DNA from: Candidatus Saccharimonadota bacterium
GTDB taxonomy: Bacteria > Patescibacteriota > Saccharimonadia > Saccharimonadales > Saccharimonadaceae
Assembly: GCA_028286285.1 (NCBI GenBank)
Contig: JAQBRV010000004.1
Location: forward strand, 62,001 to 126,000
Reading direction: 5' to 3'
Length of the DNA stretch: 64,000 nucleotides
Shown: positions 36,283-46,392 of the stretch, piece by piece
Layout of the letters: each line of letters opens with the position of its first letter
Position numbering within the stretch: position 1 is the first letter of the stretch
Translations under genes and position numbers: made by a program
Notes under the pieces: model-generated
The model's input: only the letters and a program-made list of their open reading frames with translations
Databases searched by the model: none
What the model was told of the DNA's origin: nothing

Positions 36283-38985
36283 ATGGCTAACGGTATATGC
36301 GATATTGACAAGCAACGGTCGGCAACTCATACGGTGCGAGTGAAGCAAAATGGTCGAGAGGTAACTCTTGAGCTGTGCGCCGAACATTACAACCAACTCC
36401 GTTCCCAGCAAGCTCGTACCTCTCCGTTCGAATCTCTCTTTTCCGATAGCTCTTTTGGCAATTTTTTTGGTGATGATTTTCCAAGTTTTGCTTCTCAGCT
36501 CGGCTCGCCACTCCCCAGGGAACGCGAAGCCACCAATATAGAAGAGTTTATTTCCGAAAATACCAAAGAAATCATTCAGCAAGCTGCTGAAACTGCCGTC
36601 AGGTTTGGACGTCGCGAGGTGGACACCGAACATCTGCTATATGCCTTGGCTGACAGCGACGTCGTGCAGGAGATCTTTAAGCAATTCAAGCTAAAGAGCG
36701 AAGATATAAAAGGCTATATTGAAGCCAACTCACCAAAGGATAGCAGTAAAACTCTCGACGAAGAAAAAGTCGAAGTCACCGTCTCGCCACGTGTCAAACA
36801 GGTACTCGAGCAGGCCTTTGATAGCTCACGCCAGCTTGGTCACAGTTACGTTGGGCCAGAGCATCTGCTGATTGGTCTGCTGCAAGAAGACGAAGGTATG
36901 GCGGGTGATATTTTGCGTAAATATGGTCTGACCCCAGAGAGTCTGCGCCAAAAAATTGTCAAAGTCGTCGGGCAGGGTGCCGAAGAGGGTCGAGTGGAGT
37001 CCCAGTCGACCACGCCGCAACTCGATAAATACTCCCGTGATCTTTCGCACCTGGCTCGTCAGGGCAAGCTCGATCCGGTGATTGGTCGCTCCAAAGAAAT
37101 CGAAACCACGATTGAAATACTGGCCAGGCGGACAAAAAACAACCCGGTGCTGATCGGTGAGCCGGGCGTTGGCAAAACGGCCATTGTCGAGGGTTTGGCG
37201 CAGCGCATCGAAAGTGGCCGCGCGCCTCAGGTATTACAGGGTAAGCGTGTAGTGGAGGTAAATCTGAACGCCATGGTAGCTGGTAGTAAATACCGCGGCG
37301 AATTTGAAGAGCGTATTAAAGCCGTGCTGGATGAAATAATCGCTCACCAGGACGAATTGATTATATTTATCGACGAGCTCCACACCGTCGTTGGTGCCGG
37401 ACAGGGCGGCGGTGAAGGTGGTCTTGATGTCAGCAATGTCATCAAACCAAGCTTGGCTCGTGGTGAACTGCACCTTATCGGCGCTACGACGCTTAGCGAG
37501 TACCAAAAATATATCGAAAAAGATGCTGCCCTGGAACGACGCTTTCAGCCAGTGCTGGTACCTGAACCAACGGTTGAGCAGACCATCGAGATATTACGTG
37601 GCCTGCGGGATAAATATGAGGCGCACCACAAGATAAAGATCACCGATGAAGCAATCGTGGCGGCGGCAGAGCTGTCGGATCGCTACATTGCCAACCGTTT
37701 TTTGCCTGATAAAGCCATCGACCTGGTCGACCAAGCGGCCTCGCGTGTGCGCATCGGCGCTGATACCTACGATCAGGATATGGCCGAACGTGAAGATGAG
37801 ATTAAACGACTGAAACGCGAACGTGACTATGCCGTCAACCACAAACAGATGGACAAAGCCAAAGATCTTGCTGGTCAGCTCAAGAAACTTGAGGATAAAA
37901 AGGAGACGTCGACTGGGCGCTGGCAGGCCAAGCGTGGCGTCACGTCCAAATCGGTATTGGTTGAGCATATCGCGCAGGTAGTGTCATCAATCACGGGCAT
38001 TCCGGTACAAGAACTGACGCAAGAAGAAAAAGATAAATTACTCAAGCTTGAACAGCGCCTGCATGAGCGGGTTATCGGCCAAGACCAAGCGGTTGAAGCG
38101 GTGTCCGATGCGGTGCGCATGTCCCGAGCCGGGTTGAGCGAGGGGAGTAAGCCGATTGCGACGCTGATGTTTCTGGGGCCGACTGGCGTCGGTAAAACGG
38201 AACTGGCCAAAGCCCTGGCATACACTGTTTTTGGTGACGAGGATGCTATGATTCGAGTCGACATGAGCGAATATATGGAGCGGCACAGCGTGGCTCGTCT
38301 GATTGGTGCACCTCCAGGGTATGTTGGCTATGAAGAGGGGGGACAATTAACCGAGCGTGTCCGCCGCAAACCGTACAGTGTGCTCTTGCTTGATGAAATC
38401 GAGAAAGCCCACCCCGACGTCCACAATATTCTGTTGCAAGTCTTTGATGATGGCCGGCTGACCGACGGCAAAGGCCGTGTGATTGATTTTACGAATACTA
38501 TCATCATTGCGACATCCAATGTCGGTGCCCATATTATTGCTCAGGATCTAGTGCTTAAAAAAGTTGAACGAAAACCCTACGCCGAACTCAAAGAAGACGT
38601 TATGGAGGTGCTGCGGCAGCATTTCCGCCCTGAGTTTTTAAACCGGATAGACGAAGTGATCATTTTTGAAGCCCTCGACCAGGAGCAAATTGAACAAATC
38701 GTGCGGCTACAGCTAGAGCGCGTCAAGCGGATGGCGAGAGGGCAGGGGGTTGAGATTACGTTTGAGGGCTCGGTGGTGAGACACCTGGCTAAGACCGGCT
38801 ATATGCCAGAATATGGTGCTCGTGAGCTCCGCCGCCAGATTAAGAGCGAAATCGAAAACCGTCTGGCTAAAGAAATCCTCAAGGGCACGATCAGTGAGGG
38901 CAGTATGGTGACGGTAATCCATGACACCAAAAAAGGTATGCTTTTGAACCCCGCCAAATCAAAGGCTAAAAAAATTAATATATGA
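36283..38985 (+). CDS. clpC: ClpC-type AAA+ chaperone/protease ATPase
   Basis: ClpC unfolds substrates for ClpP. The 900-residue protein has Clp N-domain repeats (about 85-235), Walker A GEPGVGKT (about 292) and GPTGVGKT (about 632), the family M-domain and a C-terminal D2-small domain. An extra N-terminal module ([21 protein letters not shown]) resembles the McsA/ClpC zinc-like element found in some Gram-positive and actinobacterial proteins, with Asp in place of one Cys. The start at 36283 is set by GGAGG. Confidence 0.95.
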   Translation: MANGICDIDKQRSATHTVRVKQNGREVTLELCAEHYNQLRSQQARTSPFESLFSDSSFGNFFGDDFPSFASQLGSPLPREREATNIEEFISENTKEIIQQAAETAVRFGRREVDTEHLLYALADSDVVQEIFKQFKLKSEDIKGYIEANSPKDSSKTLDEEKVEVTVSPRVKQVLEQAFDSSRQLGHSYVGPEHLLIGLLQEDEGMAGDILRKYGLTPESLRQKIVKVVGQGAEEGRVESQSTTPQLDKYSRDLSHLARQGKLDPVIGRSKEIETTIEILARRTKNNPVLIGEPGVGKTAIVEGLAQRIESGRAPQVLQGKRVVEVNLNAMVAGSKYRGEFEERIKAVLDEIIAHQDELIIFIDELHTVVGAGQGGGEGGLDVSNVIKPSLARGELHLIGATTLSEYQKYIEKDAALERRFQPVLVPEPTVEQTIEILRGLRDKYEAHHKIKITDEAIVAAAELSDRYIANRFLPDKAIDLVDQAASRVRIGADTYDQDMAEREDEIKRLKRERDYAVNHKQMDKAKDLAGQLKKLEDKKETSTGRWQAKRGVTSKSVLVEHIAQVVSSITGIPVQELTQEEKDKLLKLEQRLHERVIGQDQAVEAVSDAVRMSRAGLSEGSKPIATLMFLGPTGVGKTELAKALAYTVFGDEDAMIRVDMSEYMERHSVARLIGAPPGYVGYEEGGQLTERVRRKPYSVLLLDEIEKAHPDVHNILLQVFDDGRLTDGKGRVIDFTNTIIIATSNVGAHIIAQDLVLKKVERKPYAELKEDVMEVLRQHFRPEFLNRIDEVIIFEALDQEQIEQIVRLQLERVKRMARGQGVEITFEGSVVRHLAKTGYMPEYGARELRRQIKSEIENRLAKEILKGTISEGSMVTVIHDTKKGMLLNPAKSKAKKINI

Positions 38986-38998
38986 TAGGATATTTTAT

Positions 38999-39601
38999 AT
39001 GAGAAAGATTGTTGTACTCACATTTGTTTCACTCGATGGCGTCATGCAGGCGCCAGGCGGGCCAGAAGAAGACACCTCGGATGGCTTCCAGTATGGTGGT
39101 TGGACCGTTCCTTATTTTGATGAATTTTCAGGCAATATAATGGGTGAACAAATGAGTATGCCATTTGATTTATTGCTGGGTAGAAAAACATATGATATAT
39201 TCGCTGGGTATTGGCCGAAGCAAACAGGTGAGATAGCCGACCCGTTTAACAAAACGACCAAATATGTTGTTTCGCACTCGGCACTAAAACTTGACTGGGA
39301 AAACTCCGTACTCATTGACGGAGATGTCGTCGCGAAGCTAAAAGAGCTGAAGCAGCAGGACGGGCCAATGCTCCAGGTGCATGGAAGCGGCAACATGATC
39401 CAAACTTTGCTCAAGAACGACCTCGTTGATGAACTATGGCTAAAGACATTTCCTATAACGCTCGGCGAAGGCAAACGCTTGTTCGCTAGTGGCACCATGC
39501 CGGCGGCATTTGAACTAATCGAGTCCAGAATCTCGCCAAGTGGTGTCATTTTCGCTAATTACAAACGAGCTGGCGGCATCAAAACGGGCTCATTCAACTA
39601 A
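38999..39601 (+). CDS. Dihydrofolate-reductase-like RibD C-terminal family protein
   Basis: The 200-residue product has the family motifs VSLDGVMQAPGGPEED, LLGRKTYDIFAGYW and the C-terminal LVDELWLKTFPITLGEGKRL. Such stand-alone RibD_C proteins (YyaP/YwjB type) probably reduce a small molecule with NADPH; the substrate is unknown. A second family member is at 53592. Confidence 0.88.
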   Translation: MRKIVVLTFVSLDGVMQAPGGPEEDTSDGFQYGGWTVPYFDEFSGNIMGEQMSMPFDLLLGRKTYDIFAGYWPKQTGEIADPFNKTTKYVVSHSALKLDWENSVLIDGDVVAKLKELKQQDGPMLQVHGSGNMIQTLLKNDLVDELWLKTFPITLGEGKRLFASGTMPAAFELIESRISPSGVIFANYKRAGGIKTGSFN

Positions 39602-39645
39602 GCAATTTCTATTTTATTCGCAATTCGGCTATGATAAGTATAAGT

Positions 39646-40938
39646 ATGTTTAAAAAATACATCCAAAAAAAGCTCGAAAAATATGTTCAGCAATACTTCC
39701 TCAAACATCCAGAGGTAAAACTGGTTGTAGTGGCGGGAAGCGTCGGTAAAACCAGCGCCAAGACAGCCATTGCAACCGTGCTGGCTGGTCGCTATCGAGT
39801 ACGACTCCACGAAGGTAACCATAATACTGGCGTCAGTGCGCCGTTAGCAATCCTCGGGATTGACTACCCAGGCAATATCAAGAGTATTGGGGCATGGCTG
39901 TCGGTCTTTCGGGCGGCAAAAAAGCGCATTAATGATCCAGCCGATGTTGACGTGATCGTGCAAGAGCTCGGAATTGACCGCGTGGGTGACATGGCACTGT
40001 TTGGTGCCTACTTACGACCGGATATCGCCGTTGTGACCGCTGTCACGCCGGAACACATGGAATTTTTTAGCAATATCGAAACAGTGGCGCGCGAAGAACT
40101 ATCGGTGGCGAACTTTTCGAAACTAGCGGTTATCAACCGTGATGATATCGAGGGGCGGTTTGCGGATTTCCTGACAAACCCAGCTATTGACACCTACGGC
40201 ACAACTGCTGCCGCCGAATACCGATTTGAGATCCAGGAATTTACGCTTGCAGGCGGGTACGTCGGTAGCTTGTTTGCACCAGAGTTCCAAACTCCAGTCC
40301 CGGCGACGATTCACTTGGCGGGTGAGCACAGTCTGCGTCCGGCTATGGCGGCGGCAACCGTCGCGATCAAGCTCGGCATGTTGCCGGCTGACGTTGCAAC
40401 GGGTCTGGGGAATGTTCGGGCTGTGCCGGGACGAATGAGTATTCTCCGAGGAACTAATGATTCGACGATTATTGACGATAGTTATAATTCAAGCCCGGCG
40501 GCAGCTCACGCCGCGTTCCAGACGCTCTACGGTATCGAAGCGCCGCAGCGAATCGCGATTTTGGGTAGTATGAATGAACTCGGCGCCACCTCGGCTGATG
40601 AGCATGCCAAGCTCGGCGCCTTGTGTGACCCAAATTTACTATCGTGGGTCATTACCATCGGTGAAGAAGCCGAAAAGCACCTGGCGCCTGCCGCACGAGC
40701 TCGTGGCTGTCAGGTGAAAAGTTTCCGATCAGCTCTAGAAGCGGGTGGATTTGCCCACAGCGTGCTCGAGGAAAAAGCGATTGTCTTGGTCAAGGGCTCG
40801 CAGGGTGGAATTTATGCCGAAGAAGCCATCAAGGTTATTCTCCATGAAACCCACGAAGATCATCAGTTAGTACGTCAATCACCAGAGTGGCTGGAGACGA
40901 AACGCGCCTACTTTACTCAGCTTTCTGAAGCGTCGTAA
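39646..40938 (+). CDS. murF: MurF-like Mur ligase
   Basis: Mur ligases add amino acids to UDP-muramic acid peptides; MurF adds D-Ala-D-Ala, the product of the ddl gene seen at 19847. The 430-residue protein has the ATP loop AGSVGKTSAKT, HNTGVSAPLAIL, a central domain with RPDIAVVTAVTPEHMEFF, and a C-terminal domain with DDSYNSSPAA, the MurF pattern. The carbamylated lysine region is less clear. An ATG at 39631 overlaps the TATGAT box, so 39646 is preferred. Confidence 0.82.
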   Translation: MFKKYIQKKLEKYVQQYFLKHPEVKLVVVAGSVGKTSAKTAIATVLAGRYRVRLHEGNHNTGVSAPLAILGIDYPGNIKSIGAWLSVFRAAKKRINDPADVDVIVQELGIDRVGDMALFGAYLRPDIAVVTAVTPEHMEFFSNIETVAREELSVANFSKLAVINRDDIEGRFADFLTNPAIDTYGTTAAAEYRFEIQEFTLAGGYVGSLFAPEFQTPVPATIHLAGEHSLRPAMAAATVAIKLGMLPADVATGLGNVRAVPGRMSILRGTNDSTIIDDSYNSSPAAAHAAFQTLYGIEAPQRIAILGSMNELGATSADEHAKLGALCDPNLLSWVITIGEEAEKHLAPAARARGCQVKSFRSALEAGGFAHSVLEEKAIVLVKGSQGGIYAEEAIKVILHETHEDHQLVRQSPEWLETKRAYFTQLSEAS

Positions 40939-40990
40939 TAAGGCAGCCGCATTCTTTCGCCCGCCTCTATAAATAAGGGGCGGGTTTTGC

Positions 40991-40996
40991 TATAAT
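40991..40996 (+). promoter_or_regulatory. Leaderless -10 box of leuS
   Basis: TATAAT with an upstream TGC (extended -10), eight bases before the leuS ATG. Confidence 0.75.
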
Positions 40997-41004
40997 TGGC
41001 CTAT

Positions 41005-43446
41005 ATGAAGCGTTACAATCCGTCGGATATCGAACAGAAATGGCAGGATAAGTGGGAGCAGGACGGCACCTACGAGGTTGACCTGACTGACTCTACCAAG
41101 CCGAAATACGTTGGCTTTAGTATGCTGCCCGGCATCACTGGTGCGGGTATTCACATTGGCCACGGCCGCACCTTTCAATTTAGCGATATTAAAGTCCGCG
41201 CCAAGCGTCAGCAAGGTTTCAATGCCTATCACCCCATCGGCTGGGATTCGTTCGGTTTGCCAGTCGAAAATTATGCCATCAAGATTGGCAAAAAACCGCG
41301 CGAAGCTCACGATGAGGCTCTGATAAATTTCAAGAAACAGCTGAAGCGACTGGGCTATAGTTACGACTGGTCAAAAGAGACAAGCACGGCCGACCCGTCG
41401 TATTACCGCTGGACTCAATGGATCTTCAGCCAACTGTATAAACATAATTTAGCCTACCAAAAAGAAAGTCCGCAGTGGTGGTGTGAAACCGACCAAACCG
41501 TACTGGCCAATGAGCAAGTCGAGGCTGGTAAATGTTGGCGTTGTGGTAACCCAGTTACCAAAAAGAATCTGAAACAATGGTTCTTCAAGATCACTGAATA
41601 TGCCGATGAAATGCTGGAAGCCACCGATGATCTGGACTGGACTGATATGGTCAAAACCATGCAGAAGAACTGGATTGGCAAGAGCCAGGGTGCCGAGATC
41701 GACTTTACAGTTGAAAATCGTGACGAACGTATTACGGTGTTTTCAACCCGACCCGACACCTTATTTGGCGCGACGTTCCTCGTACTGGCGCCCGAACACC
41801 CGTTAGTCATGTCACTCACTAATGATGAAACTAAAGAAACGGTCGAAGCCTACGTCGAGCAAGCAGCCAGGCAGTCTGAAATCGAGCGCATGAATGATAC
41901 CCGCGAAAAAACCGGCGTCTTCACCGGTAGCCACGCGATTAATCCAACCACGGGTGAAAAAATTCCGATCTGGGTTGCTGATTATGTACTGGCAGGCTAC
42001 GGGACTGGTGCAATCATGGCAGTGCCAGCACATGATGAACGCGACGGCGCATTTGCTGAAAAGTTCAAGTTGCCAATAGTTGAAGTGATTGAAAAGCCGA
42101 ATCACGAGACTGCGCGTTATGACGGCGAAGGTATTCTAATCAATTCAGGTGCTTTTGATGGCATGCCAACCAGCGAGGCTCGCGAAGAGATTGTTGCTTG
42201 GCTCGAACAGCAAAGTAGCGGCCGTACGAAGACGACGTATAAAATGCGCGACTGGCTGATTAGTCGTCAGCGCTATTGGGGTGCGCCGATTCCGATCATC
42301 CACTGTGACGAGCATGGCGCCGTGGCCGTCCCTGACGATCAACTGCCAGTTATTTTACCCGAAGTCGAAGACTTCAAACCCAAGGGCGGAGCGACATCGG
42401 TTCTGGCCTCAGTCGAGGACTGGGTCAATACTACCTGTCCGACGTGTGGCAAGCCAGCCAAGCGCGAAACCGATACGCTGGACGGCTATGCCTGTAGTAG
42501 TTGGTATTTCCTGCGCTACATCGATCCGTTTAATGACACAGAAGCCTGGAGCCCCGACGTCGCCAAGCACTGGCAGCCGGTCGATTTTTACAACGGTGCC
42601 GATCATGCAGTAGCTCACCTATTATATTCCCGTTTTTGGATGCGCTTTTTCTACAAACAAGGCTGGGTGCCCGATCCCGAACCGTTCAAACGAATGATGT
42701 ACAATGCTTACATCATGGCACCTGATGGTCGAAAAATGAGCAAGAGCCTGGGCAATGTGATTGATCCGATGGAAATTATGGACAGTGGCTATGGTGCTGA
42801 CAGTCTGCGTGTCTACGAAATGTTCATCGCGCCCTACGACATGGACGCACCGTGGGATACTCGTGGCGTGCCCGGTACCTATCGATTCTTGAACCGTGTC
42901 TGGACGCTGGCTCAAGAATATATCGAAGGCAATGAGATAGAGATCGATCAAAAGGGCGTCTCGGAAATCTTAGCCGTCGCTCACAAAACGAACAAAAAAG
43001 TCACCGAGGATATCGAGCACGATAAATTTAACACCGCCGTTTCCAGCATGATGGAAGCCGTCAATAGTTACTATAAACTGAAAGAAACCTACGGCATTGG
43101 CAAGTCGGAAGCTTGGACGGTCGCGATCGAAAGCTTACTTCAGATTCTAGCGCCATTTGCGCCGCATATCACCGAAGAGTTGTGGCACGAGGTGGGTCAC
43201 GAACAGACGATCCATGTCGACGCCTGGCCAGCCTGGGACGAGAAATACCTAGTAAGCGATACGATGACGATCGTGGTGCAGGTGAATGGTAAACTGCGTG
43301 CCACACTTCGGATGCCGAAAGACGCCACCAAAGAAGAAGTTGAGACAGCTGTACTAGCCCACGCAAATGTCACCCTCGTTATGGGTGACAAAAAACCGAC
43401 CAAGGTAATTTATGTCCCTGGCCGGCTGGTCAATATCGTTATTTAA
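41005..43446 (+). CDS. leuS: Leucyl-tRNA synthetase
   Basis: LeuRS charges tRNA-Leu. The 813-residue class I enzyme has HIGH (50-53), KMSKS (about 578), the CP1 editing domain (TRPDTLFGATF, and GTGAIMAVPAHDERD) and zinc-type cysteines (CWRC; CPTC). It is slightly shorter than E. coli LeuRS. A TTG start nine bases upstream is possible but overlaps the promoter. Confidence 0.97.
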   Translation: MKRYNPSDIEQKWQDKWEQDGTYEVDLTDSTKPKYVGFSMLPGITGAGIHIGHGRTFQFSDIKVRAKRQQGFNAYHPIGWDSFGLPVENYAIKIGKKPREAHDEALINFKKQLKRLGYSYDWSKETSTADPSYYRWTQWIFSQLYKHNLAYQKESPQWWCETDQTVLANEQVEAGKCWRCGNPVTKKNLKQWFFKITEYADEMLEATDDLDWTDMVKTMQKNWIGKSQGAEIDFTVENRDERITVFSTRPDTLFGATFLVLAPEHPLVMSLTNDETKETVEAYVEQAARQSEIERMNDTREKTGVFTGSHAINPTTGEKIPIWVADYVLAGYGTGAIMAVPAHDERDGAFAEKFKLPIVEVIEKPNHETARYDGEGILINSGAFDGMPTSEAREEIVAWLEQQSSGRTKTTYKMRDWLISRQRYWGAPIPIIHCDEHGAVAVPDDQLPVILPEVEDFKPKGGATSVLASVEDWVNTTCPTCGKPAKRETDTLDGYACSSWYFLRYIDPFNDTEAWSPDVAKHWQPVDFYNGADHAVAHLLYSRFWMRFFYKQGWVPDPEPFKRMMYNAYIMAPDGRKMSKSLGNVIDPMEIMDSGYGADSLRVYEMFIAPYDMDAPWDTRGVPGTYRFLNRVWTLAQEYIEGNEIEIDQKGVSEILAVAHKTNKKVTEDIEHDKFNTAVSSMMEAVNSYYKLKETYGIGKSEAWTVAIESLLQILAPFAPHITEELWHEVGHEQTIHVDAWPAWDEKYLVSDTMTIVVQVNGKLRATLRMPKDATKEEVETAVLAHANVTLVMGDKKPTKVIYVPGRLVNIVI

Positions 43447-43812
43447 TTATTTCTTGGGTGGGAACGGGGTAACGTGAATATCGGTCTCTGTGTTAGCGTC
43501 AATTGCGTCACACATGTTGTTTGACAGCGCCAGCTCGTCACCGGGGGTGAGGTTACCGGAGCGGACACCGCTGTTAATCGCCTTGATCTCATCAAGGCGC
43601 TCGTTCAGACTTTGTCCAGCTTCGTTGTTCTTGGCTGCCACGGCAATCGCACTCAATGTATTGCCACCGACAATCCTCACCGTACAGCCGATTTCGGGAA
43701 TGCGAGAAGCGTCGGAATCAGAGGCGCAGGCATTTAGGGCGATGCCACTAAGAAGGACACCGGCGGTACCAAGGGTTAGTCTGTTTAGTGTGTCACGAAA
43801 AATTTCACTCAT
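43447..43812 (-). CDS. LysM-like lipoprotein
   Basis: The 121-residue product has a hydrophobic N-terminal segment followed by a lipobox-like SGIALNAC (Cys29), so it is probably a lipoprotein. The rest is one LysM-like domain (TVRIVGGNTLSAIA to LTPGDELALSN), which normally binds peptidoglycan. A minus-strand TATTAT ends six bases before the ATG. It is convergent with leuS, with only one base between the stop codons. Confidence 0.78.
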   Translation of the reverse strand: MSEIFRDTLNRLTLGTAGVLLSGIALNACASDSDASRIPEIGCTVRIVGGNTLSAIAVAAKNNEAGQSLNERLDEIKAINSGVRSGNLTPGDELALSNNMCDAIDANTETDIHVTPFPPKK

Positions 43813-43818
43813 CTTCTT

Positions 43819-43824
43819 ATAATA
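43819..43824 (-). promoter_or_regulatory. Leaderless -10 box of LysM lipoprotein
   Basis: TATTAT on the minus strand, six bases before the ATG at 43812. Confidence 0.65.
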
Positions 43825-43926
43825 CCATTTATGTTATTAAAAGTCAATGTTTCTTGAGAAATTATGACAGATTCGGTATAATGAACCTAAGTTTAGTAAC
43901 AACAACCTGAAAAGGAGAACATTAGC

Positions 43927-44076
43927 ATGGCAGAGCCAAAGAAACAGTCCAGTCCACGCAAAACTGGTACTCGTCGGAGTCACCTCGTGTTAAAACTCGC
44001 ACGTCGTGTCAACGCCTCGTCACCGGTCAAGGTACGCACTACCAAGCGTGAAAACAGTAAAACACTGACAAAATAG
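43927..44076 (+). CDS. rpmF: Ribosomal protein L32, cysteine-free
   Basis: This 49-codon gene begins with the L32 pattern AEPKKQSSPRKTGTRRSH and is highly basic. Typical zinc-binding L32 has CxxC pairs after this segment; none remain here, and the protein is about ten residues shorter than usual. AAGGAG lies nine bases before the ATG and TATAAT at 43877-43882. It heads the nusB-nudix-rnc cluster. Assignment rests on the N-terminal motif. Confidence 0.75.
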   Translation: MAEPKKQSSPRKTGTRRSHLVLKLARRVNASSPVKVRTTKRENSKTLTK

Positions 44077-44122
44077 CGCCTTACGGCGCTGCTTAACATT
44101 AAAGAAAGAACCAACGTACGTT

Positions 44123-44581
44123 ATGGCCTCAAACCGACACCTCGGACGAATCGTCGCTCTACAGACTCTGTATGAGTATGAGTTTCGTACTCAATCAGGC
44201 GATACATCGGTTGCAATCGATGAAGTTTTAGGGCGCAACCTCGAACGGTATGAATCAGCGATCGACGACAAAGATTTCGTCTCCGAGCTAGTGAGTGGCG
44301 TGCTGAAAGAGCAGGCCGACCTCGATAGCAAGATTGCGCCAATCGCTCCCGAGTGGCCGATCGATCAGATTGCTCGGATCGATCGCAACATTATTCGTAT
44401 CGGTCTGTTTGAGCTGCTTCACCGCGCGGAGCTGGTCCCACCCAAGGTAGCGATCAACGAAGCGGTTGAGCTTGCTAAAGCATTTGGTTCTGATAATTCA
44501 AGTAAATTCGTCAATGGCGTGCTCGGCACGGCTTATCGAACGCTTGTTGAGGGAATAACCGATGCCAGCACCAAAGTTTGA
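44123..44581 (+). CDS. nusB: Transcription antitermination protein NusB
   Basis: NusB, with NusE (S10), promotes antitermination in rRNA operons. The 152-residue all-helical protein has the N-terminal RIVALQTLYEYEF and the C-terminal VAINEAVELAKAFGSDNSSKFVNGVLG signature, split over residues 113-139. It lies 46 bases after rpmF and overlaps the Nudix gene by 20 bases. Confidence 0.95.
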   Translation: MASNRHLGRIVALQTLYEYEFRTQSGDTSVAIDEVLGRNLERYESAIDDKDFVSELVSGVLKEQADLDSKIAPIAPEWPIDQIARIDRNIIRIGLFELLHRAELVPPKVAINEAVELAKAFGSDNSSKFVNGVLGTAYRTLVEGITDASTKV

Positions 44582-45056
44582 TCATCTTAAGAAATATTTC
44601 AACCGCAAGAAACCATCTATCCAAGAAATTGTCCGCGAACCAACCTCTGGTGGGATTGTTTGGCGCCGTAATGATGACGGCGGAGTAGAGATTCTGCTGA
44701 TTCAGGATGCTAAAGACCGCTGGACGATACCGAAGGGTCACATCGAACCCGGTGAAACCGCGCAACAAACAGCCAAACGTGAGATCGGTGAAGAAGCCGG
44801 CCTCGAAGATACCGATGTCCAAGGCTGGCTTGGGAAGATCCATTTCCGCTACCGTCGTGTCGATAAATTGGTCCTGATGACGACGCAGATCTATCTCGTC
44901 AAAGCGCTTGGTGACACCAACGCCATTAAGAAAGAGGAATGGATGAACGGGATTAAATGGTTTTCGTTTCACGACGCGCTAGACGCGATTGAGTATGAGG
45001 ATATTGGTAAGCTGATGCTCCTCGCTATGAAGAAAATACGACAGGAAAATCTATGA
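44562..45056 (+). CDS. Nudix hydrolase
   Basis: The 164-residue protein has a full Nudix box from GHIEPGETAQQTAKRE to IGEEAGL (59-81), the Mg-dependent nucleotide-diphosphate hydrolysis motif. The substrate is not predictable. It overlaps nusB by 20 bases and rnc by four (ATGA), so the three are translationally linked. Confidence 0.92.
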   Translation: MPAPKFDHLKKYFNRKKPSIQEIVREPTSGGIVWRRNDDGGVEILLIQDAKDRWTIPKGHIEPGETAQQTAKREIGEEAGLEDTDVQGWLGKIHFRYRRVDKLVLMTTQIYLVKALGDTNAIKKEEWMNGIKWFSFHDALDAIEYEDIGKLMLLAMKKIRQENL

Positions 45057-45772
45057 CTGGTATGCAAACTGCACCCTACCAAGACTTTGCCCGCGAGGTG
45101 CTAGGCTTTGAGTTCAAGAATCTGGATCTATTGATCACCGCTTTAACGCACCGTAGTTACGTCAATGAGCACAAAAAAAGTGTCACTCAGCACAACGAAC
45201 GTTTAGAATTTTTGGGCGACGCCGTGCTGGAATTGGTGGTGACTGACTATCTGTATAATAATTACGCCGAGCCCGAAGGCATCCTGACCAGCTGGCGAGC
45301 GGCGCTAGTGCGGACAGAGAGTATCGGGGAAGCGGGGGAGCGTATGGGCTACGAACACCTGGTTCGCATGAGCAAGGGCGAGAAAAGCGGCAGTACTCGC
45401 GCCCGGCAGCAGATTCTCGCCAATGCCTTCGAAGCCGTCATCGGAGCAGTCTATCTAGAGCGCGGCTACGCGGATGCAGCGGTGTTTATTGAGAAGTTTA
45501 TCCTTTCTAAGCTGAATACAATCCTGAGTTCTGGTAGTTGGCGCGATCCGAAATCGCACCTGCAAGAAGTCTCGCAGCGAATCGATGGTCATACGCCACT
45601 CTATAAGGTTCTCGAGGAAATCGGGCCAGACCACGACAAGATATTTACACTTGGTGTTTATGTGGGCAGTAAGCTGATGGGCAAAGGCACCGGTCCGAGC
45701 AAGCAAGCCGCGCAACAACAAGCTGCCCAAGCGGCTCTGATCGCCTACGGTCAAGACACGAAAACAGATTGA
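45053..45772 (+). CDS. rnc: Ribonuclease III
   Basis: RNase III cuts double-stranded RNA in rRNA and mRNA processing. The 239-residue protein has the signature ERLEFLGDAVLELV, the second catalytic region (LANAFEAVIGAVYLERG) and a C-terminal dsRNA-binding domain (DPKSHLQEVSQ to GPSKQAAQQQAAQAAL). It overlaps the Nudix gene by four bases. Confidence 0.96.
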   Translation: MTGMQTAPYQDFAREVLGFEFKNLDLLITALTHRSYVNEHKKSVTQHNERLEFLGDAVLELVVTDYLYNNYAEPEGILTSWRAALVRTESIGEAGERMGYEHLVRMSKGEKSGSTRARQQILANAFEAVIGAVYLERGYADAAVFIEKFILSKLNTILSSGSWRDPKSHLQEVSQRIDGHTPLYKVLEEIGPDHDKIFTLGVYVGSKLMGKGTGPSKQAAQQQAAQAALIAYGQDTKTD

Positions 45773-45851
45773 CATCCACCTCATAAAAAGGTAGAATTGG
45801 TCAAGAGTTATTATTAGTTTTAAAGAGAGAAGTAAGGAAAGTTAATTATTT

Positions 45852-46283
45852 ATGCTCGCGATTCGTTTGCAACGTGTCGGTCGTAAGGGATTCCCCGTCT
45901 ACCGCCTCGCCGTCCAAGAAGCCCAGCGCCACCCAACCAGTGGCCGCGTGGTTGCCTATGTTGGCAGCTACAACCCCCACACTAAAGATGCCACCGTGCA
46001 GGTAGAGGTTGCTCAGAAATACCTCAATAACGGCGCTCAGCCATCACCACGTGTGGTTAAGCTGCTAAAAGATGCTGGTGTCAAGCTACCAAGCTGGGTT
46101 AAAGAAGCTGAAACCAAAAGCAAAACGATTCGTCACGCCGATAAGCTTCGCAAGAATCAGCCAAAAGTGGAGACACCTGAAGTTGAAGAAGTTCCAGCGG
46201 AAGTACCTGCAGAGGAACCAATCGTCGAAGAGCCAACTGTAGCGGCACCTACCGAAGAAGCCCCTGAAGCAGAAACAAAGTAA
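45852..46283 (+). CDS. rpsP: Ribosomal protein S16 with acidic tail
   Basis: S16 is a 30S assembly protein. Residues 1-80 match S16 (MLAIRLQRVGRKGFPVYRL, then YVGSYNPHTK). The C-terminal 40 residues form a Glu/Pro/Val-rich extension beyond the usual 80-90 residues. The order rnc-rpsP-khpA-trmD agrees with the common bacterial rpsP-trmD neighbourhood. Confidence 0.95.
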   Translation: MLAIRLQRVGRKGFPVYRLAVQEAQRHPTSGRVVAYVGSYNPHTKDATVQVEVAQKYLNNGAQPSPRVVKLLKDAGVKLPSWVKEAETKSKTIRHADKLRKNQPKVETPEVEEVPAEVPAEEPIVEEPTVAAPTEEAPEAETK

Positions 46284-46304
46284 TATTCTTTACTAGAGCG
46301 GATC

Positions 46305-46337
46305 AAAACATCCACCATCTCCTGGTGGATGTTTTTT
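46305..46337 (+). terminator. Intrinsic terminator after rpsP
   Basis: AAAACATCCACCA pairs with TGGTGGATGTTTT around TCTCC, ending in T6. Confidence 0.9.
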
Positions 46338-46392
46338 CATGTTACAATAAAATTACGATAGTAGTTAGTGACCGAGCGACAAAGGAGGGCAT

